Numbered from the stretch's first letter, positions 1-8,279 are shown. The stretch is 13,210 nt of DNA from Pseudomonadota bacterium (GCA_023454395.1 JAEYFY010000329.1:1-13210); one strand, 5' to 3'. Program-made: numbers and translations. Notes: generated by a model from the sequence alone, not told the origin.

Positions 1-71
1 TCAAGTTTAATTTTATATTTAACAAATTGCGTTCTCTGAATAATCTAAAGTAAAAGTAGAAAGAGGGAAAA
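1..71 (+). promoter_or_regulatory. gcvT leader (partial upstream region)
   Basis: AT-rich sequence between the window edge and the gcvT start. A clear ribosome binding site (AGAGGGA, 62-68) precedes the ATG at 72. In E. coli the gcv promoter is controlled by GcvA, GcvR, Lrp and PurR through sites well upstream of the start. Those would lie mostly outside this window, and I cannot identify a -10/-35 pair or an operator here with confidence. Confidence 0.5.
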
Positions 72-1166
72 ATGGCAAAACAGACTCCGTTGTATGATGA
101 GCACGTAGCCTGCGGTGCTCGTATGGTTGATTTTCATGGTTGGATGATGCCTTTGCATTATGGCTCTCAAATAGATGAACATCATATTGTGCGTCGCGAT
201 GCAGGTATGTTTGATGTTTCTCATATGACCATTGTTGACTTACATGGCTCACAAGTTAAAGATTTTCTACGTTATTTATTAGCGAATGATGTCGCTAAAC
301 TCACCGAAAAAGGTAAGGCGCTTTATACTGGTATGCTCAATGCATCAGGCGGTGTAATTGATGATCTTATCGTCTACTATTTTGATGACTCTTTCTATCG
401 CCTCGTTGTGAACTCCGCTACTCGTGAGAAAGATTTGGCATGGATTGAACAACATGCTTCAGATTATGTCGTTGATATCACTGTTCGTGACGATCTGGCT
501 TTAATTGCTGTTCAAGGTCCTCATGCACAAGAAAAAGTACAAAGCTTATTAAGCGAAGCGCAACGCCAAGTCGTTTCTGCCATGAAGCCTTTCTATGGTG
601 TAGAGCTTGGAGACTTATTTATTGCCACAACCGGCTATACCGGTGAAGCTGGCTATGAAATCGCCATGCCAAAAGAGCAAGCCGTCGATTTTTGGAAAAA
701 ATTATTAGCTGTGGGAGTTAAACCCGCAGGATTAGGTGCAAGAGACACATTACGCCTAGAAGCTGGAATGAACCTCTATAGCCAAGAGATGGATGAAACT
801 ATTAATCCACTTGAAGCCAATATGGGATGGACGATTGCATGGGCGCCAGAAGATCGTCAATTTATTGGTCGAGAAGCATTAGAAAAATTACGCGCAACAG
901 GCACAGATAAACTTGTTGGTCTTGTAATGCGAGAGAAAGGTGTGTTGCGTGCAGGTACTGCCGTACACTTTACTGATGATTTAGGTGAATTAAGAGAAGG
1001 TATTATTACAAGTGGTACTTTTTCGCCTACATTAGGCTTTAGTATTGCATTAGCAAGAGTTCCAGCAGGTATAAAAGATAGCGCAATTGTATTAATGCGT
1101 AATCGTGAGATGCCAGTAGAAGTGGTAAAACCTGGTTTTGTTCGTTCAGGTAAAGCATTGGTATAA
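72..1166 (+). CDS. gcvT: Glycine cleavage system T protein (aminomethyltransferase)
   Basis: The T protein takes the aminomethyl group carried on lipoyl-GcvH and, with tetrahydrofolate, releases ammonia and forms 5,10-methylene-THF; it is cytoplasmic. The product is 364 residues, the same length as E. coli GcvT, and collinear with it from MAKQTPLY to the C terminus. Recognisable family segments are the N-terminal [20 protein letters not shown] (14-33), the acidic GGVIDD turn (93-98) near the folate site, [10 protein letters not shown] (about 192-201), the [15 protein letters not shown] block (about 220-234) and the C-terminal [18 protein letters not shown]. The ATG at 72 has a strong ribosome binding site (AGAGGGA) four bases away. 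It is the first gene of a gcvT-gcvH-gcvP operon, with a 35-base gap to gcvH. No damage is seen. It belongs to the same fold family as ygfZ in this window, but length and motifs make GcvT certain. Confidence 0.98.
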   Translation: MAKQTPLYDEHVACGARMVDFHGWMMPLHYGSQIDEHHIVRRDAGMFDVSHMTIVDLHGSQVKDFLRYLLANDVAKLTEKGKALYTGMLNASGGVIDDLIVYYFDDSFYRLVVNSATREKDLAWIEQHASDYVVDITVRDDLALIAVQGPHAQEKVQSLLSEAQRQVVSAMKPFYGVELGDLFIATTGYTGEAGYEIAMPKEQAVDFWKKLLAVGVKPAGLGARDTLRLEAGMNLYSQEMDETINPLEANMGWTIAWAPEDRQFIGREALEKLRATGTDKLVGLVMREKGVLRAGTAVHFTDDLGELREGIITSGTFSPTLGFSIALARVPAGIKDSAIVLMRNREMPVEVVKPGFVRSGKALV

Positions 1167-1201
1167 CACGGTACAATTATTTTAAATGGAGAGTAAGGTC
1201 G

Positions 1202-1594
1202 ATGAGTCAAATACCTAGTGAATTAAAATACGCACAATCTCATGAGTGGATCCGTTCAGAAGGCAATGGTGAATACACTATCGGTATTACTGAACATGCA
1301 CAGGAATTATTAGGTGACATGGTGTTTGTTGATCTACCAGAAGTGGGTAGAGAAGTTGCAATCGGTGATGATTGTGCGGTAGCGGAATCAGTAAAAGCTG
1401 CATCAGATATTTACGCACCATTATCGGGTGAAATTATCGCAGTAAATGAAGAGTTAGACGGTTCTCCAGAACTTGTGAACAGCGCACCTTATGGAGAAGG
1501 TTGGCTATTTCGCATTAAAGCAAATAATGAAAGCGAATTAGATGACTTACTTGATGCCGCTGGTTATCAAGAACTGGTAGATAGCGAAGAGTAA
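1202..1594 (+). CDS. gcvH: Glycine cleavage system H protein (lipoyl carrier)
   Basis: This small lipoyl-domain protein carries the aminomethyl intermediate from the P protein to the T protein, then shuttles the reduced lipoate to lipoamide dehydrogenase. It has 130 residues, about the size of E. coli GcvH. The lipoylation site is visible in [13 protein letters not shown], with the lysine at residue 65. The flanking [19 protein letters not shown] and [20 protein letters not shown] segments are typical of the family. The ATG at 1202 is preceded by purine-rich GGAGAGTAAGG. The gene lies 35 bases after gcvT in the same direction. Its TAA stop is only 7 bases from a terminator-like hairpin, so part of the transcription probably ends here before gcvP. 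Confidence 0.98.
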   Translation: MSQIPSELKYAQSHEWIRSEGNGEYTIGITEHAQELLGDMVFVDLPEVGREVAIGDDCAVAESVKAASDIYAPLSGEIIAVNEELDGSPELVNSAPYGEGWLFRIKANNESELDDLLDAAGYQELVDSEE

Positions 1595-1601
1595 AAAGCA
1601 G

Positions 1602-1634
1602 CGCCCCGTCAGATTAATGTCGGGGCGTTTTTAT
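1602..1634 (+). terminator. Intrinsic-terminator-like hairpin between gcvH and gcvP
   Basis: CGCCCCG (1602-1608) pairs with CGGGGCG (1621-1627) across a 12-base loop and is followed by TTTTTATTTG. The stem is all G/C, preceded by an A run (1592-1598), with a U tract right after it: the full layout of a rho-independent terminator. It lies inside the gcv operon, 7 bases after the gcvH stop and 100 bases before the gcvP start. It could terminate only part of transcription (attenuation) or set a 3' end by RNA processing; the sequence does not say which. Confidence 0.8.
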
Positions 1635-1727
1635 TTGTTAGCTTGTTATCGTAATGCTATCTCAACACGCTTTAAGCCGTGTGCTATTTACCTATCCATT
1701 CATAGTGAATTCAGGAAATTACTTGCA

Positions 1728-4604
1728 ATGACACAGACTTTAAATCAGTTAGAGTATCGCGATGAATTTATTCGTCGCCATATTGGTTCATCACCAGAAC
1801 AGATTAAAGAGATGCTCAGTGCTGTTGGCGTCTCCTCATTAAATGAATTAACTCAAAAAATTGTTCCAAATAATATTCAATTAGAAACACCACCAAATGT
1901 GGGAGCAGGGGCAACAGAGCAAGAAGCCTTGGCTGAATTAAAAGCGATCGCCAGACAAAATAAACGTTTTACTTCTTATATTGGAATGGGTTATGCACCT
2001 TCTGTATTACCTCCTGTAATTTTACGTAATTTATTAGAAAATCCGGGTTGGTATACTGCTTATACACCTTATCAGCCAGAAGTTTCTCAAGGTCGTCTAG
2101 AATCACTATTGAATTTCCAACAGGTTACAATTGATTACACAGGAATGGATCTTGCTTCTGCATCGTTGCTAGATGAGGCAACGGCCGCAGCCGAAGCAAT
2201 GGCAATGGCAAAACGTGTAAGCAAATTGAAAAATGCTGATCGTTTTTTTGTCGCTGATGATATTCACCCTCAAACCTTAGATGTTGTCAGAACGCGTGCA
2301 GATACCTTTGGTTTTGAAGTTGTTGTTGATAAAGCGGAAAAAGTATTAGAGCTTGAAGGTGTGTTTGGTGTGCTATTACAACAAGTTGGCACAACAGGCG
2401 AAGTTCATGATCACAGTAAGTTATTAGCAGTACTAAAAGAGCGCAAAATTATTACCAGTGTTGCCGCTGATTTAATGGCGCTGGTGGTACTCACTGCACC
2501 GGGCCATCAAGGTGCTGATATCGTATTAGGCTCAGCACAACGTTTTGGTGTTCCTATGGGTTACGGCGGCCCACATGCGGCATTCTTTGCTTGTCGTGAT
2601 GAATATAAACGTGCAATGCCGGGACGTATTATTGGTGTTTCTCGCGATGCTGCGGGTAACCGCGCATTACGTATGGCGATGCAAACGCGTGAACAACATA
2701 TTCGTCGTGAAAAAGCGAACTCGAATATTTGTACATCCCAAGTATTACTTGCCAATATCGCGGCTATGTATGCGGTTTATCATGGGCCAGAAGGGTTAAA
2801 AACCATCGCTCAACGTATTCATCGTTTAACGGATATTTTAGCCGCGGGTTTACAACAAAACGGCATGGTATTACGCCATAAAACTTGGTTTGACACATTA
2901 ACGATTGATACCGCAGATAAAGCTGCTGTATTACAACGCGCTAAAGATGCCGAAATTAATTTACGTACCGATATCGTGGGTGCTGTGGGTGTCACACTAA
3001 GCGAAATTACAACGCGTGAAGATGTATTAAAGCTTGTTGAAATTATCAGTGGTAAAGCATTAGTGGGTGATATTGATGCACTTGATAAACAAGTTGCTTC
3101 CTCATCAGTATCAATTCCTGCTTCTATGCAACGTAAAGACACTGTGCTGACACATGAAAATTTCCATCAGTATCACAGTGAAACGGAAATGATGCGTTAT
3201 ATGCATCGATTAGAAAATAAAGACTTAGCATTGAATCAAGCGATGATCCCATTAGGATCATGTACGATGAAACTTAATGCTGCCGCTGAAATGATCCCGA
3301 TTACATGGCCTGAATTTACAGAGCTACATCCATTCTGCCCAGCCTATCAAGCGAAAGGCTATCAAGTGATGATTGGACAACTCTCTAATTGGCTTGCGGC
3401 ACTTACGGGTTATGATGCGATGTGTATGCAACCAAACTCAGGCGCTCAAGGTGAATATGCCGGTTTATTAGCGATTCGTCGTTATCATCAAAGCCGTGGC
3501 GAAGGTGCGCGACATATCTGCTTGATCCCAAGCTCCGCACACGGTACTAACCCCGCTTCTGCTCATATGGCAGGCATGACAGTAGTGGTTGTCGGTTGTG
3601 ATGATAATGGTAATATTGACATTGCAGACTTAAAAGCCAAAGCAGAAAAACATCAAGCGGAACTCTCTTGTGTGATGGTGACATACCCATCAACGCATGG
3701 TGTTTATGAAGAAGGTATTCGTGAAGTTTGTGAAATCATTCATCAATATGGCGGACAAGTTTATCTTGATGGTGCCAATATGAATGCGCAAGTGGGGATC
3801 ACAACACCGGGCTTTATTGGTTCTGATGTTTCTCACTTAAACTTACATAAAACCTTCTGTATTCCTCATGGCGGCGGTGGTCCAGGAATGGGACCTATTG
3901 GTGTGAAATCACACTTAGCACCATTTGTACCGGGGCATTCGGTTGTTGAAATGGAAAATGTCACAACACAAGGCGCGGTTTCTGCGGCTCCATTTGGTAG
4001 TGCTTCAATACTACCGATTAGTTGGATGTATATTCGTATGATGGGCGCTCAAGGGCTTAAAAAAGCAAGCCAAGTGGCAATCTTAAATGCGAACTATATC
4101 GCACAACGTCTGAAAGATGACTATGACATTCTTTATGCTGGTGCTGATGGCTATGTCGCACATGAATGTATTATCGATATTCGTCCATTAAAAGCGAATT
4201 ACGGTATTAGTGAAATGGATGTGGCTAAGCGTTTAATTGACTATGGATTTCACGCTCCAACCATGTCATTCCCTGTTGCGGGCACCTTAATGATTGAGCC
4301 AACAGAATCTGAAAGTAAAGTTGAAATTGATCGCTTTATTGAAGCACTGCTTTCTATCCGTGCTGAAATTGCACAGGTAGATAAAGGCGTATGGCCAATT
4401 GATGACAATCCACTAGTTAATGCACCTCATACACAATATGAATTAGTGCAAGAGTGGTCACATAGTTATAGTCGTGAATGTGCAGTATTCCCAAGTGAAG
4501 CAACAAAACAAAGCAAATACTGGCCAGCGGTTAAACGTCTGGATGATGTGTATGGCGACCGTCATTTACATTGTTCATGTGCGCCAATTAGTGACTATGA
4601 ATAA
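1728..4604 (+). CDS. gcvP: Glycine dehydrogenase (decarboxylating), glycine cleavage P protein
   Basis: The P protein uses pyridoxal phosphate to decarboxylate glycine and passes the remaining aminomethyl group to the lipoyl arm of GcvH. I start it at the ATG at 1728 ([20 protein letters not shown]), giving 958 residues against 957 in E. coli. The open frame extends upstream to an ATG at 1617, but that one falls inside the terminator loop and would add 37 residues unlike the family. An AGGA at 1713-1716 is an acceptable if distant ribosome binding site. It is the single-chain form, with the N-terminal regulatory-like half and the C-terminal catalytic half fused. The PLP lysine is K708 in [20 protein letters not shown]. 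Other family blocks are LGSCTMKLN (about 509-517) and [16 protein letters not shown] (about 602-617). It is last in the operon, separated from gcvH by a hairpin, and followed by a strong terminator. Confidence 0.98.
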   Translation: MTQTLNQLEYRDEFIRRHIGSSPEQIKEMLSAVGVSSLNELTQKIVPNNIQLETPPNVGAGATEQEALAELKAIARQNKRFTSYIGMGYAPSVLPPVILRNLLENPGWYTAYTPYQPEVSQGRLESLLNFQQVTIDYTGMDLASASLLDEATAAAEAMAMAKRVSKLKNADRFFVADDIHPQTLDVVRTRADTFGFEVVVDKAEKVLELEGVFGVLLQQVGTTGEVHDHSKLLAVLKERKIITSVAADLMALVVLTAPGHQGADIVLGSAQRFGVPMGYGGPHAAFFACRDEYKRAMPGRIIGVSRDAAGNRALRMAMQTREQHIRREKANSNICTSQVLLANIAAMYAVYHGPEGLKTIAQRIHRLTDILAAGLQQNGMVLRHKTWFDTLTIDTADKAAVLQRAKDAEINLRTDIVGAVGVTLSEITTREDVLKLVEIISGKALVGDIDALDKQVASSSVSIPASMQRKDTVLTHENFHQYHSETEMMRYMHRLENKDLALNQAMIPLGSCTMKLNAAAEMIPITWPEFTELHPFCPAYQAKGYQVMIGQLSNWLAALTGYDAMCMQPNSGAQGEYAGLLAIRRYHQSRGEGARHICLIPSSAHGTNPASAHMAGMTVVVVGCDDNGNIDIADLKAKAEKHQAELSCVMVTYPSTHGVYEEGIREVCEIIHQYGGQVYLDGANMNAQVGITTPGFIGSDVSHLNLHKTFCIPHGGGGPGMGPIGVKSHLAPFVPGHSVVEMENVTTQGAVSAAPFGSASILPISWMYIRMMGAQGLKKASQVAILNANYIAQRLKDDYDILYAGADGYVAHECIIDIRPLKANYGISEMDVAKRLIDYGFHAPTMSFPVAGTLMIEPTESESKVEIDRFIEALLSIRAEIAQVDKGVWPIDDNPLVNAPHTQYELVQEWSHSYSRECAVFPSEATKQSKYWPAVKRLDDVYGDRHLHCSCAPISDYE

Positions 4605-4631
4605 GCTTTAATCTAGCCATATTCTTAAATT

Positions 4632-4671
4632 AAAATACCGATGGTTAAGAAGTTAGCCATCGGTATTTTTT
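4632..4671. terminator. Bidirectional terminator between gcvP and the HD-domain gene
   Basis: A 13-base perfect inverted repeat (4632-4644 with 4657-4669), core ACCGATGG/CCATCGGT, can extend inward by four more pairs (one a G-U) to a GAAG tetraloop. It is followed on the plus strand by a T-rich run (4666-4675) and flanked on the left by A-rich sequence that gives a weaker U tract on the minus strand. It sits 27 bases after gcvP and 26 bases past the end of the oppositely oriented HD-domain gene, so it probably ends both transcripts. Confidence 0.88.
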
Positions 4672-4697
4672 ATTTCACAAATTCAGCATTGAATAGA

Positions 4698-5300
4698 TTA
4701 CTTCAGCCAGCCTTTTTTCTGTGCCTCTAATAATTGAGGATAGAGATACTGCCAAAATTCAGGCCACTGTTTTTCAATAAACAAATTTCTAGCCAAGACT
4801 TGCTCAAGGCGAATATTATTTTCAACCCAGCTTTGACCTTCATTATGCAAGTTCATCAGCATCGGCATAGTGCGATCAAGAATATTGGCAAACTGAGATT
4901 CTGGTGTTTCCGCTGCATCATATTCCAGCCATAAATTGAGGAAATATTCATTTTGTGGGGAAGGTAATAAAGAGAAAATACGTTTTGCGGCTTTTTGCTC
5001 ATGCTCTTTAATCGCTTCACGAGCGGCAACGTCATAAACCATTACATCGCCAGCATCTATTTCAACAATATCGTGAACAAGGGCTAATTGAATAGCACGC
5101 CCCATATCAATATCACCTGCATAAGGCTGAAAACTCATTGCTGCAACGGCAAAGTGCCAGCTATGTTCTGCGGTATTTTCGGAACGACTATTGTCTAATA
5201 CATTATTTTTACGATAAACACGCTTTAGTTTATCTAACTCCATAATAAAGTTAATAGTATCAGAGAAGGGGCCAAATGCCCCTTTAGGTAATTGTGTCAT
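4698..5300 (-). CDS. HD-domain hydrolase, HDDC2/YfbR-like (probable 5'-deoxynucleotidase family)
   Basis: The protein has 200 residues and the full set of HD-superfamily metal ligands: H46 in ENTAEHSWHF, H76-D77 in LALVHDIVEIDAGD, further acids E80 and D85, and D142 in ANILDRTMPM. The layout (an ELDKLKRVYR N terminus, the TAEHSW motif, the LVHD motif, an EH-rich helix near 100, then an LWLEYDAAETPESQFANILD segment) resembles human HDDC2 and the COG1896 group more than E. coli YfbR itself. Members dephosphorylate deoxynucleoside 5'-monophosphates with a divalent metal; that activity is inferred from the family, and the true substrate is unknown. No signal peptide or membrane segment is seen, so it is probably cytoplasmic. 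GGA (5306-5308 on the plus-strand numbering) is a fair ribosome binding site for the ATG at 5300. The gene follows ygfZ by 31 bases on the same strand, suggesting cotranscription, and ends at the terminator shared with gcvP. Confidence 0.85.
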   Translation of the reverse strand: MTQLPKGAFGPFSDTINFIMELDKLKRVYRKNNVLDNSRSENTAEHSWHFAVAAMSFQPYAGDIDMGRAIQLALVHDIVEIDAGDVMVYDVAAREAIKEHEQKAAKRIFSLLPSPQNEYFLNLWLEYDAAETPESQFANILDRTMPMLMNLHNEGQSWVENNIRLEQVLARNLFIEKQWPEFWQYLYPQLLEAQKKGWLK

Positions 5301-5331
5301 AAAATTCCGTATTGGTTATGATAAATAAGAA

Positions 5332-6318
5332 TTACTCTTCTTCTAAAGAATAAGGCAGTGGTTTAATGGATAAACGACTGATGTCATCGTTTTGAACGCG
5401 AAATACACTATCGGGTTCCATATCGTTATTCATAACAACTTCAGCCAAAATAGTATTATCAGCCATACGTACAGCACTTAATACTGTTCCTGTTTTACGC
5501 CATTTATCTTCGCCTAATTGCCATTCAACGCTACCACCGATCTCAGGTAATTCAGTACCACCACCTGATAACAGATACATTGCACGTTTATTTGCACCTC
5601 TGAATTTCGCACGGGATACCATTTCTTGCCCGGTATAACAGCCTTTTTTAAAGCAGATGCTCAGAGGTAATGCTTGCAGATTTGTTGCTTGAGGTAAGAA
5701 TTGCTCAATATTGGGAGTATCAATAATAGGATATCCAGCCTCAATATCTAAGGCTAACCATTGCTCACTATCACTGGTTTCTGCTTTTAATGTTGTTGCA
5801 AGATTTTTTGCTGTTGCTTCGTCTGTTACGATTAAAAAGCGTTCAGTAGGTAAAGGCAATTGCAGAATATAAGTATTATCGTGATTAACCACTTCGTTTG
5901 CTTTACGAGGAATATTTGGAAAGTAATCTGCTAATGCAAGAGCAGCACCTTGCCCTGCTAATCCTAATAAAACGCTATCTGTATTTTCCGCTAAGGTTAC
6001 TTTTGAAAATACAGCATATTTTTTTAATTCAGCAAGTTGTTTTTGTGCGACATTTTTACGCAAAATATAAGCAAAACCTTCTTGCTGGTGGAATAAGCGA
6101 AGTGTACTCCACATTTTACCTTTTGCTTCACAGTGCGCAGCCAATGTATGTGTTGTTGTTGGAAGTGCTGCAATATCCGTTGTTAGTTGACCTTGTAGAT
6201 ATTTTTCACTGTCAGCACCTGTTGCTGTTATCAGTGACCATTCATCTAAAGAAACCAGTGTTAATGGCAAATTGATTGCTGCATGAGGGCGTTTAGCCTG
6301 AGTAGAATTTTGAGTCAT
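5332..6318 (-). CDS. ygfZ: tRNA-modifying / Fe-S cluster maintenance protein YgfZ (folate-binding)
   Basis: YgfZ is a GcvT-fold, folate-binding protein that helps keep certain Fe-S enzymes working, including the tRNA methylthiotransferase MiaB. The signature KGCYTGQE is present, with its key cysteine at residue 227 from the chosen start (C228 in E. coli), followed by [31 protein letters not shown] and the C-terminal [15 protein letters not shown]...PLPYSLEEE also match the family. I choose the ATG at 6318 ([11 protein letters not shown]), giving 328 residues against 326 in E. coli. An in-frame ATG at 6351 would add 11 residues and has no better ribosome binding site, while GGTGA lies 4 bases from the chosen ATG. 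The gene is divergent from sdhE and upstream of the HD-domain gene. Despite its resemblance to GcvT, it is not an aminomethyltransferase. Confidence 0.95.
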   Translation of the reverse strand: MTQNSTQAKRPHAAINLPLTLVSLDEWSLITATGADSEKYLQGQLTTDIAALPTTTHTLAAHCEAKGKMWSTLRLFHQQEGFAYILRKNVAQKQLAELKKYAVFSKVTLAENTDSVLLGLAGQGAALALADYFPNIPRKANEVVNHDNTYILQLPLPTERFLIVTDEATAKNLATTLKAETSDSEQWLALDIEAGYPIIDTPNIEQFLPQATNLQALPLSICFKKGCYTGQEMVSRAKFRGANKRAMYLLSGGGTELPEIGGSVEWQLGEDKWRKTGTVLSAVRMADNTILAEVVMNNDMEPDSVFRVQNDDISRLSIKPLPYSLEEE

Positions 6319-6576
6319 GATGTCACCAGCTATTAAATTAATCAGATACATCAGTTATGGTAAAAGAGTGGCAAGACAATGCAAGTCATTATTATTTTTA
6401 GCGCACAGAAAATGAACTTGATAAATAACAAATGAAAGCGTGTTCAATAAGTTGTCTATGAGACTAAACCAGCAAACTGTGATCATTTTGATGTTAAAAA
6501 TTTTGCGATAAGACTATTATCAGTGCTAGGAAGAAATAGTGGTATTTCTTGATTTGAACAATGTAAAGAGCAGAGT
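6319..6576. promoter_or_regulatory. Divergent promoter region between ygfZ and sdhE
   Basis: This 258-base AT-rich gap separates the two divergent starts and must hold promoters for both. Weak candidates exist, such as minus-strand TTGCAT (6384-6379) with TACCAT 16 bases on toward ygfZ, and several A/T-rich -10-like hexamers before sdhE. None is a convincing -35/-10 pair, and I see no clear operator. The sdhE ATG has only a modest purine stretch (AAAGAGCAGAG, 6565-6575) as a ribosome binding site. Confidence 0.5.
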
Positions 6577-6858
6577 ATGACTATCGATATAGAGAATAAA
6601 GCACGAATTAACTGGGCATGTCGTCGTGGAATGCGTGAACTGGATATTTCTATCATGCCTTTTTTCGAAAATGAGTACGATACGCTATCTGATAACGATA
6701 AAGCGCTTTTTGTTCGTTTACTAGAGTGTGCAGATCCTGATTTATTTAACTGGTTAATGAATCATGGACGCCCAGATGATGATGCGCTCTATTATATGGT
6801 GAAATTAATCCAAGATCGCAATAAAGCTAGAATGGCGGAGATCGTTGATAAATATTAA
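6577..6858 (+). CDS. sdhE: FAD assembly factor SdhE (succinate dehydrogenase flavinylation)
   Basis: SdhE is a small cytoplasmic protein that helps attach FAD covalently to the SdhA subunit of succinate dehydrogenase, and also acts on FrdA of fumarate reductase. The product has 93 residues (E. coli 88). It carries the RGMRELD motif (residues 17-23), in which the RGxxE core is essential in the family, followed by [15 protein letters not shown] and [19 protein letters not shown], nearly identical to E. coli SdhE. The last 15 or so residues diverge, which is common. It is divergent from ygfZ. A terminator begins about 58 bases after its stop, so it is probably monocistronic here, unlike the sdhE-ygfX pair of E. 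coli. Confidence 0.97.
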   Translation: MTIDIENKARINWACRRGMRELDISIMPFFENEYDTLSDNDKALFVRLLECADPDLFNWLMNHGRPDDDALYYMVKLIQDRNKARMAEIVDKY

Positions 6859-6916
6859 TAAAATAGATTATCAAATCGGCGATAGATTAAGTAATAATTA
6901 AGATTGATTAAAAATG

Positions 6917-6958
6917 ACACCTTTATTTTATCATCTAATAAAGGTGTTTTTATTTTTT
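6917..6958 (+). terminator. Rho-independent terminator after sdhE
   Basis: ACACCTTTATT (6917-6927) pairs perfectly with AATAAAGGTGT (6937-6947) around a 9-base loop. This 11-pair stem is followed directly by TTTTATTTTTTAT. The position 58 bases past the sdhE stop fits an sdhE terminator. Confidence 0.88.
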
Positions 6959-7336
6959 ATATAAAAATGTAATAATATTAAGAACACTCTAAAATTTACT
7001 GAAATAAAAAATGTAGTTGCGTTAAATTTGCGCACTATCTCTAAAAATGATCGTTTAAATCGCCTTTTTTCGATATTTTTCGTTTTATACTTAATAAATC
7101 AGCTATGCTAATTTTATTAAAACCGCGATTAAGAAAGAATAGAATTACGTATTTATTATTAAGTTATATTTTTTAACACATATTAAATCAAAAAAGTAAC
7201 AATAAATAATCACTCTAAAATATAAGATTAATTATTTGTAATATTAAGGCAGAAGTTTCATTATAAATAGGTTGGTTGTTATTACCTTGAACTTATTTAT
7301 ATTCGTATAGAATTACAGCAGGAGTTAATATAACTC
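6959..7336. other. Long AT-rich spacer between sdhE and ygfX with dyads
   Basis: After the sdhE terminator there are nearly 380 bases with no plausible gene on either strand. Very A/T-rich tracts include T-runs at 7073-7086. An inverted repeat TTAATAAA (7091-7098)/TTTATTAA (7113-7120) encloses AGCTATGCT, whose TATGCT could be a -10. An 11-base direct repeat CACTCTAAAAT occurs at 6985-6995 and 7211-7221. The right end holds a likely ygfX promoter. The composition suits intrinsically curved DNA and binding by nucleoid proteins such as H-NS; that is inference. Confidence 0.6.
7276..7303 (+). promoter_or_regulatory. Candidate sigma-70 promoter for ygfX
   Basis: TTGTTA (7276-7281) and TATATT (7298-7303) are 16 bases apart, matching 4/6 and 5/6 of the consensus. 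They lie about 33 bases before the GTG start of ygfX. Because sdhE ends in a strong terminator, ygfX needs a promoter of its own in this spacer. In such AT-rich DNA a chance match is possible. Confidence 0.4.
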
Positions 7337-7744
7337 GTGATTTTATTGAAATCGCACCTCACAGTATCATGGTTCACTCAACTCTTCTCAACGGTTGCTT
7401 ATGTTGTCTTTGTGATCGGTTTACTGTTGTATCCATGGCCTCCTGATTTTATTTATGTTTGGGTTCCATTGTTACTTTTCTTGATAGTTAGTTGGTATTT
7501 TACACAAAAGAATATTAGTCGTATCAAAGGGGATTTTATTTTACTAAATGGCAACCGAATTCAATGGAAACTGCATGAATGGCAAATAACAAAACGCCCT
7601 TGGATCAGTCGTTTTGGTACTCGAATAACGTTGACTTCTATTCTAAATAAAAAGCAAATTACGTTATGGGTTGCTTTTGATAGTATGGCTGAAAATGAGT
7701 GGCGTAACTTTTCTCAGTTATTAATGCAATATCCAGATATTTAA
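7337..7744 (+). CDS. ygfX: YgfX/CptA-family inner-membrane protein
   Basis: The product has 135 residues, exactly the length of E. coli YgfX. It has two hydrophobic membrane segments near the N terminus (about residues 16-32 and 38-54, separated by PWPPDF), then a soluble domain with the family pattern of a WxxxEWxIxKxPW block (76-90) and LWVAFDSMAENEWRNFSQLLMQ at the end. In E. coli, YgfX (CptA) has been described as the toxin-like partner of YgfY/SdhE affecting MreB and FtsZ; the SdhE link to succinate dehydrogenase makes that pairing debatable. The GTG at 7337 is the first possible start, since an in-frame TAA ends 4 bases before it. Its MILLKSHLTVSW aligns residue for residue with the E. 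coli N terminus. AGGAG (7320-7324) is a good ribosome binding site with rather long 12-base spacing. The gene stands alone, 478 bases from sdhE. Confidence 0.88.
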   Translation: MILLKSHLTVSWFTQLFSTVAYVVFVIGLLLYPWPPDFIYVWVPLLLFLIVSWYFTQKNISRIKGDFILLNGNRIQWKLHEWQITKRPWISRFGTRITLTSILNKKQITLWVAFDSMAENEWRNFSQLLMQYPDI

Positions 7745-7752
7745 TATCTGGA
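7732..7752. terminator. 21-base inverted repeat between convergent ygfX and fldB
   Basis: TCCAGATATT (7732-7741) and AATATCTGGA (7743-7752) form a perfect 10-base inverted repeat around one central T. As RNA this gives an 8-pair stem with a 5-base loop. It contains the last codons and the TAA of ygfX and ends 8 bases short of the fldB stop. Neither side has a strong U tract, so it may be a weak bidirectional terminator or a 3'-end stabilising hairpin. Confidence 0.5.
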
Positions 7753-7760
7753 CATTAAAT

Positions 7761-8279
7761 TTATAACTTTTCTTCTACTTCACGTAGAATTTGCATACAC
7801 CATTGTGATAAACGTTCATCAGTTTCTTCAAATTGGTTTACGTCATCTAATGCAAGACCAACAAAATGTTTACCATCATCTGATAAAGGTTTTGGGCTGA
7901 CAAACTCATACCCATCAACAGGCCAAAAACCAATAAACTTAACACCACTTGGTAATAAATGATGGTAGAGCATACCCAGCGCATCAAGAAACCATTCGCT
8001 GTAATCAACCTGATCACCCATTCCATACATTGCAATAAGCTTATTTTTTAAATTTAATGTTGGCAATGTATCCCAAATATTGAGCCAATCTTCTTGGATC
8101 TCACCAAAATCCCAAGTTGGAATACCTAAAATAAGGATGTCATATTGTTCCATAAGCGTGATGTCACACTCTTGAACATTATGAAGATCAACGAACTCTT
8201 CACCGAGAATATCACGAATTTTTTCTGCTGCCATTTCGGTGTAACAGGTGCTGGAACCGTAAAATAGACCAATTTTCAT
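7761..8279 (-). CDS. fldB: Flavodoxin 2 (FldB)
   Basis: This short-chain cytoplasmic flavodoxin holds FMN and carries single electrons; in E. coli fldB is part of the SoxRS response. The product is 172 residues (E. coli 173). The FMN phosphate-binding loop [18 protein letters not shown] is at residues 4-21. The isoalloxazine-side segments [15 protein letters not shown] (about 51-65) and [20 protein letters not shown] (about 84-103) are present, as is the [13 protein letters not shown] stretch. I choose the ATG at 8279 ([11 protein letters not shown]), which matches the family. The frame runs back to a GTG at 8315, but that would place 12 unrelated residues ahead and would start upstream of the expected transcription start. 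No good Shine-Dalgarno is visible before the ATG. The gene converges with ygfX and diverges from xerD. Confidence 0.95.
   Translation of the reverse strand: MKIGLFYGSSTCYTEMAAEKIRDILGEEFVDLHNVQECDITLMEQYDILILGIPTWDFGEIQEDWLNIWDTLPTLNLKNKLIAMYGMGDQVDYSEWFLDALGMLYHHLLPSGVKFIGFWPVDGYEFVSPKPLSDDGKHFVGLALDDVNQFEETDERLSQWCMQILREVEEKL

Noticed and set aside
857..1210. 117-codon minus-strand frame over the end of gcvT
   Set aside because: It is antisense to conserved gcvT coding sequence, with no family resemblance or start signals.
1617..1727. Longer gcvP start at 1617
   Set aside because: That ATG lies inside the loop of the gcvH-gcvP terminator, has no ribosome binding site, and adds 37 residues unlike GcvP. 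The ATG at 1728 gives the family length and N terminus.
2545..3142. Open frames on both strands inside gcvP
   Set aside because: They overlap a clearly conserved gene, have no ribosome binding sites, and encode nothing recognisable. They are shadows of the gcvP codons.
6319..6351. ygfZ start at 6351
   Set aside because: It adds 11 residues with no better ribosome binding site. The start at 6318 matches the family length.
6480..6562. CRP- or FNR-like sites before sdhE (TGTGATCATTTTGATG; TTGATTTGAACAA)
   Set aside because: Each has only one good half-site; the second half mismatches at several positions.
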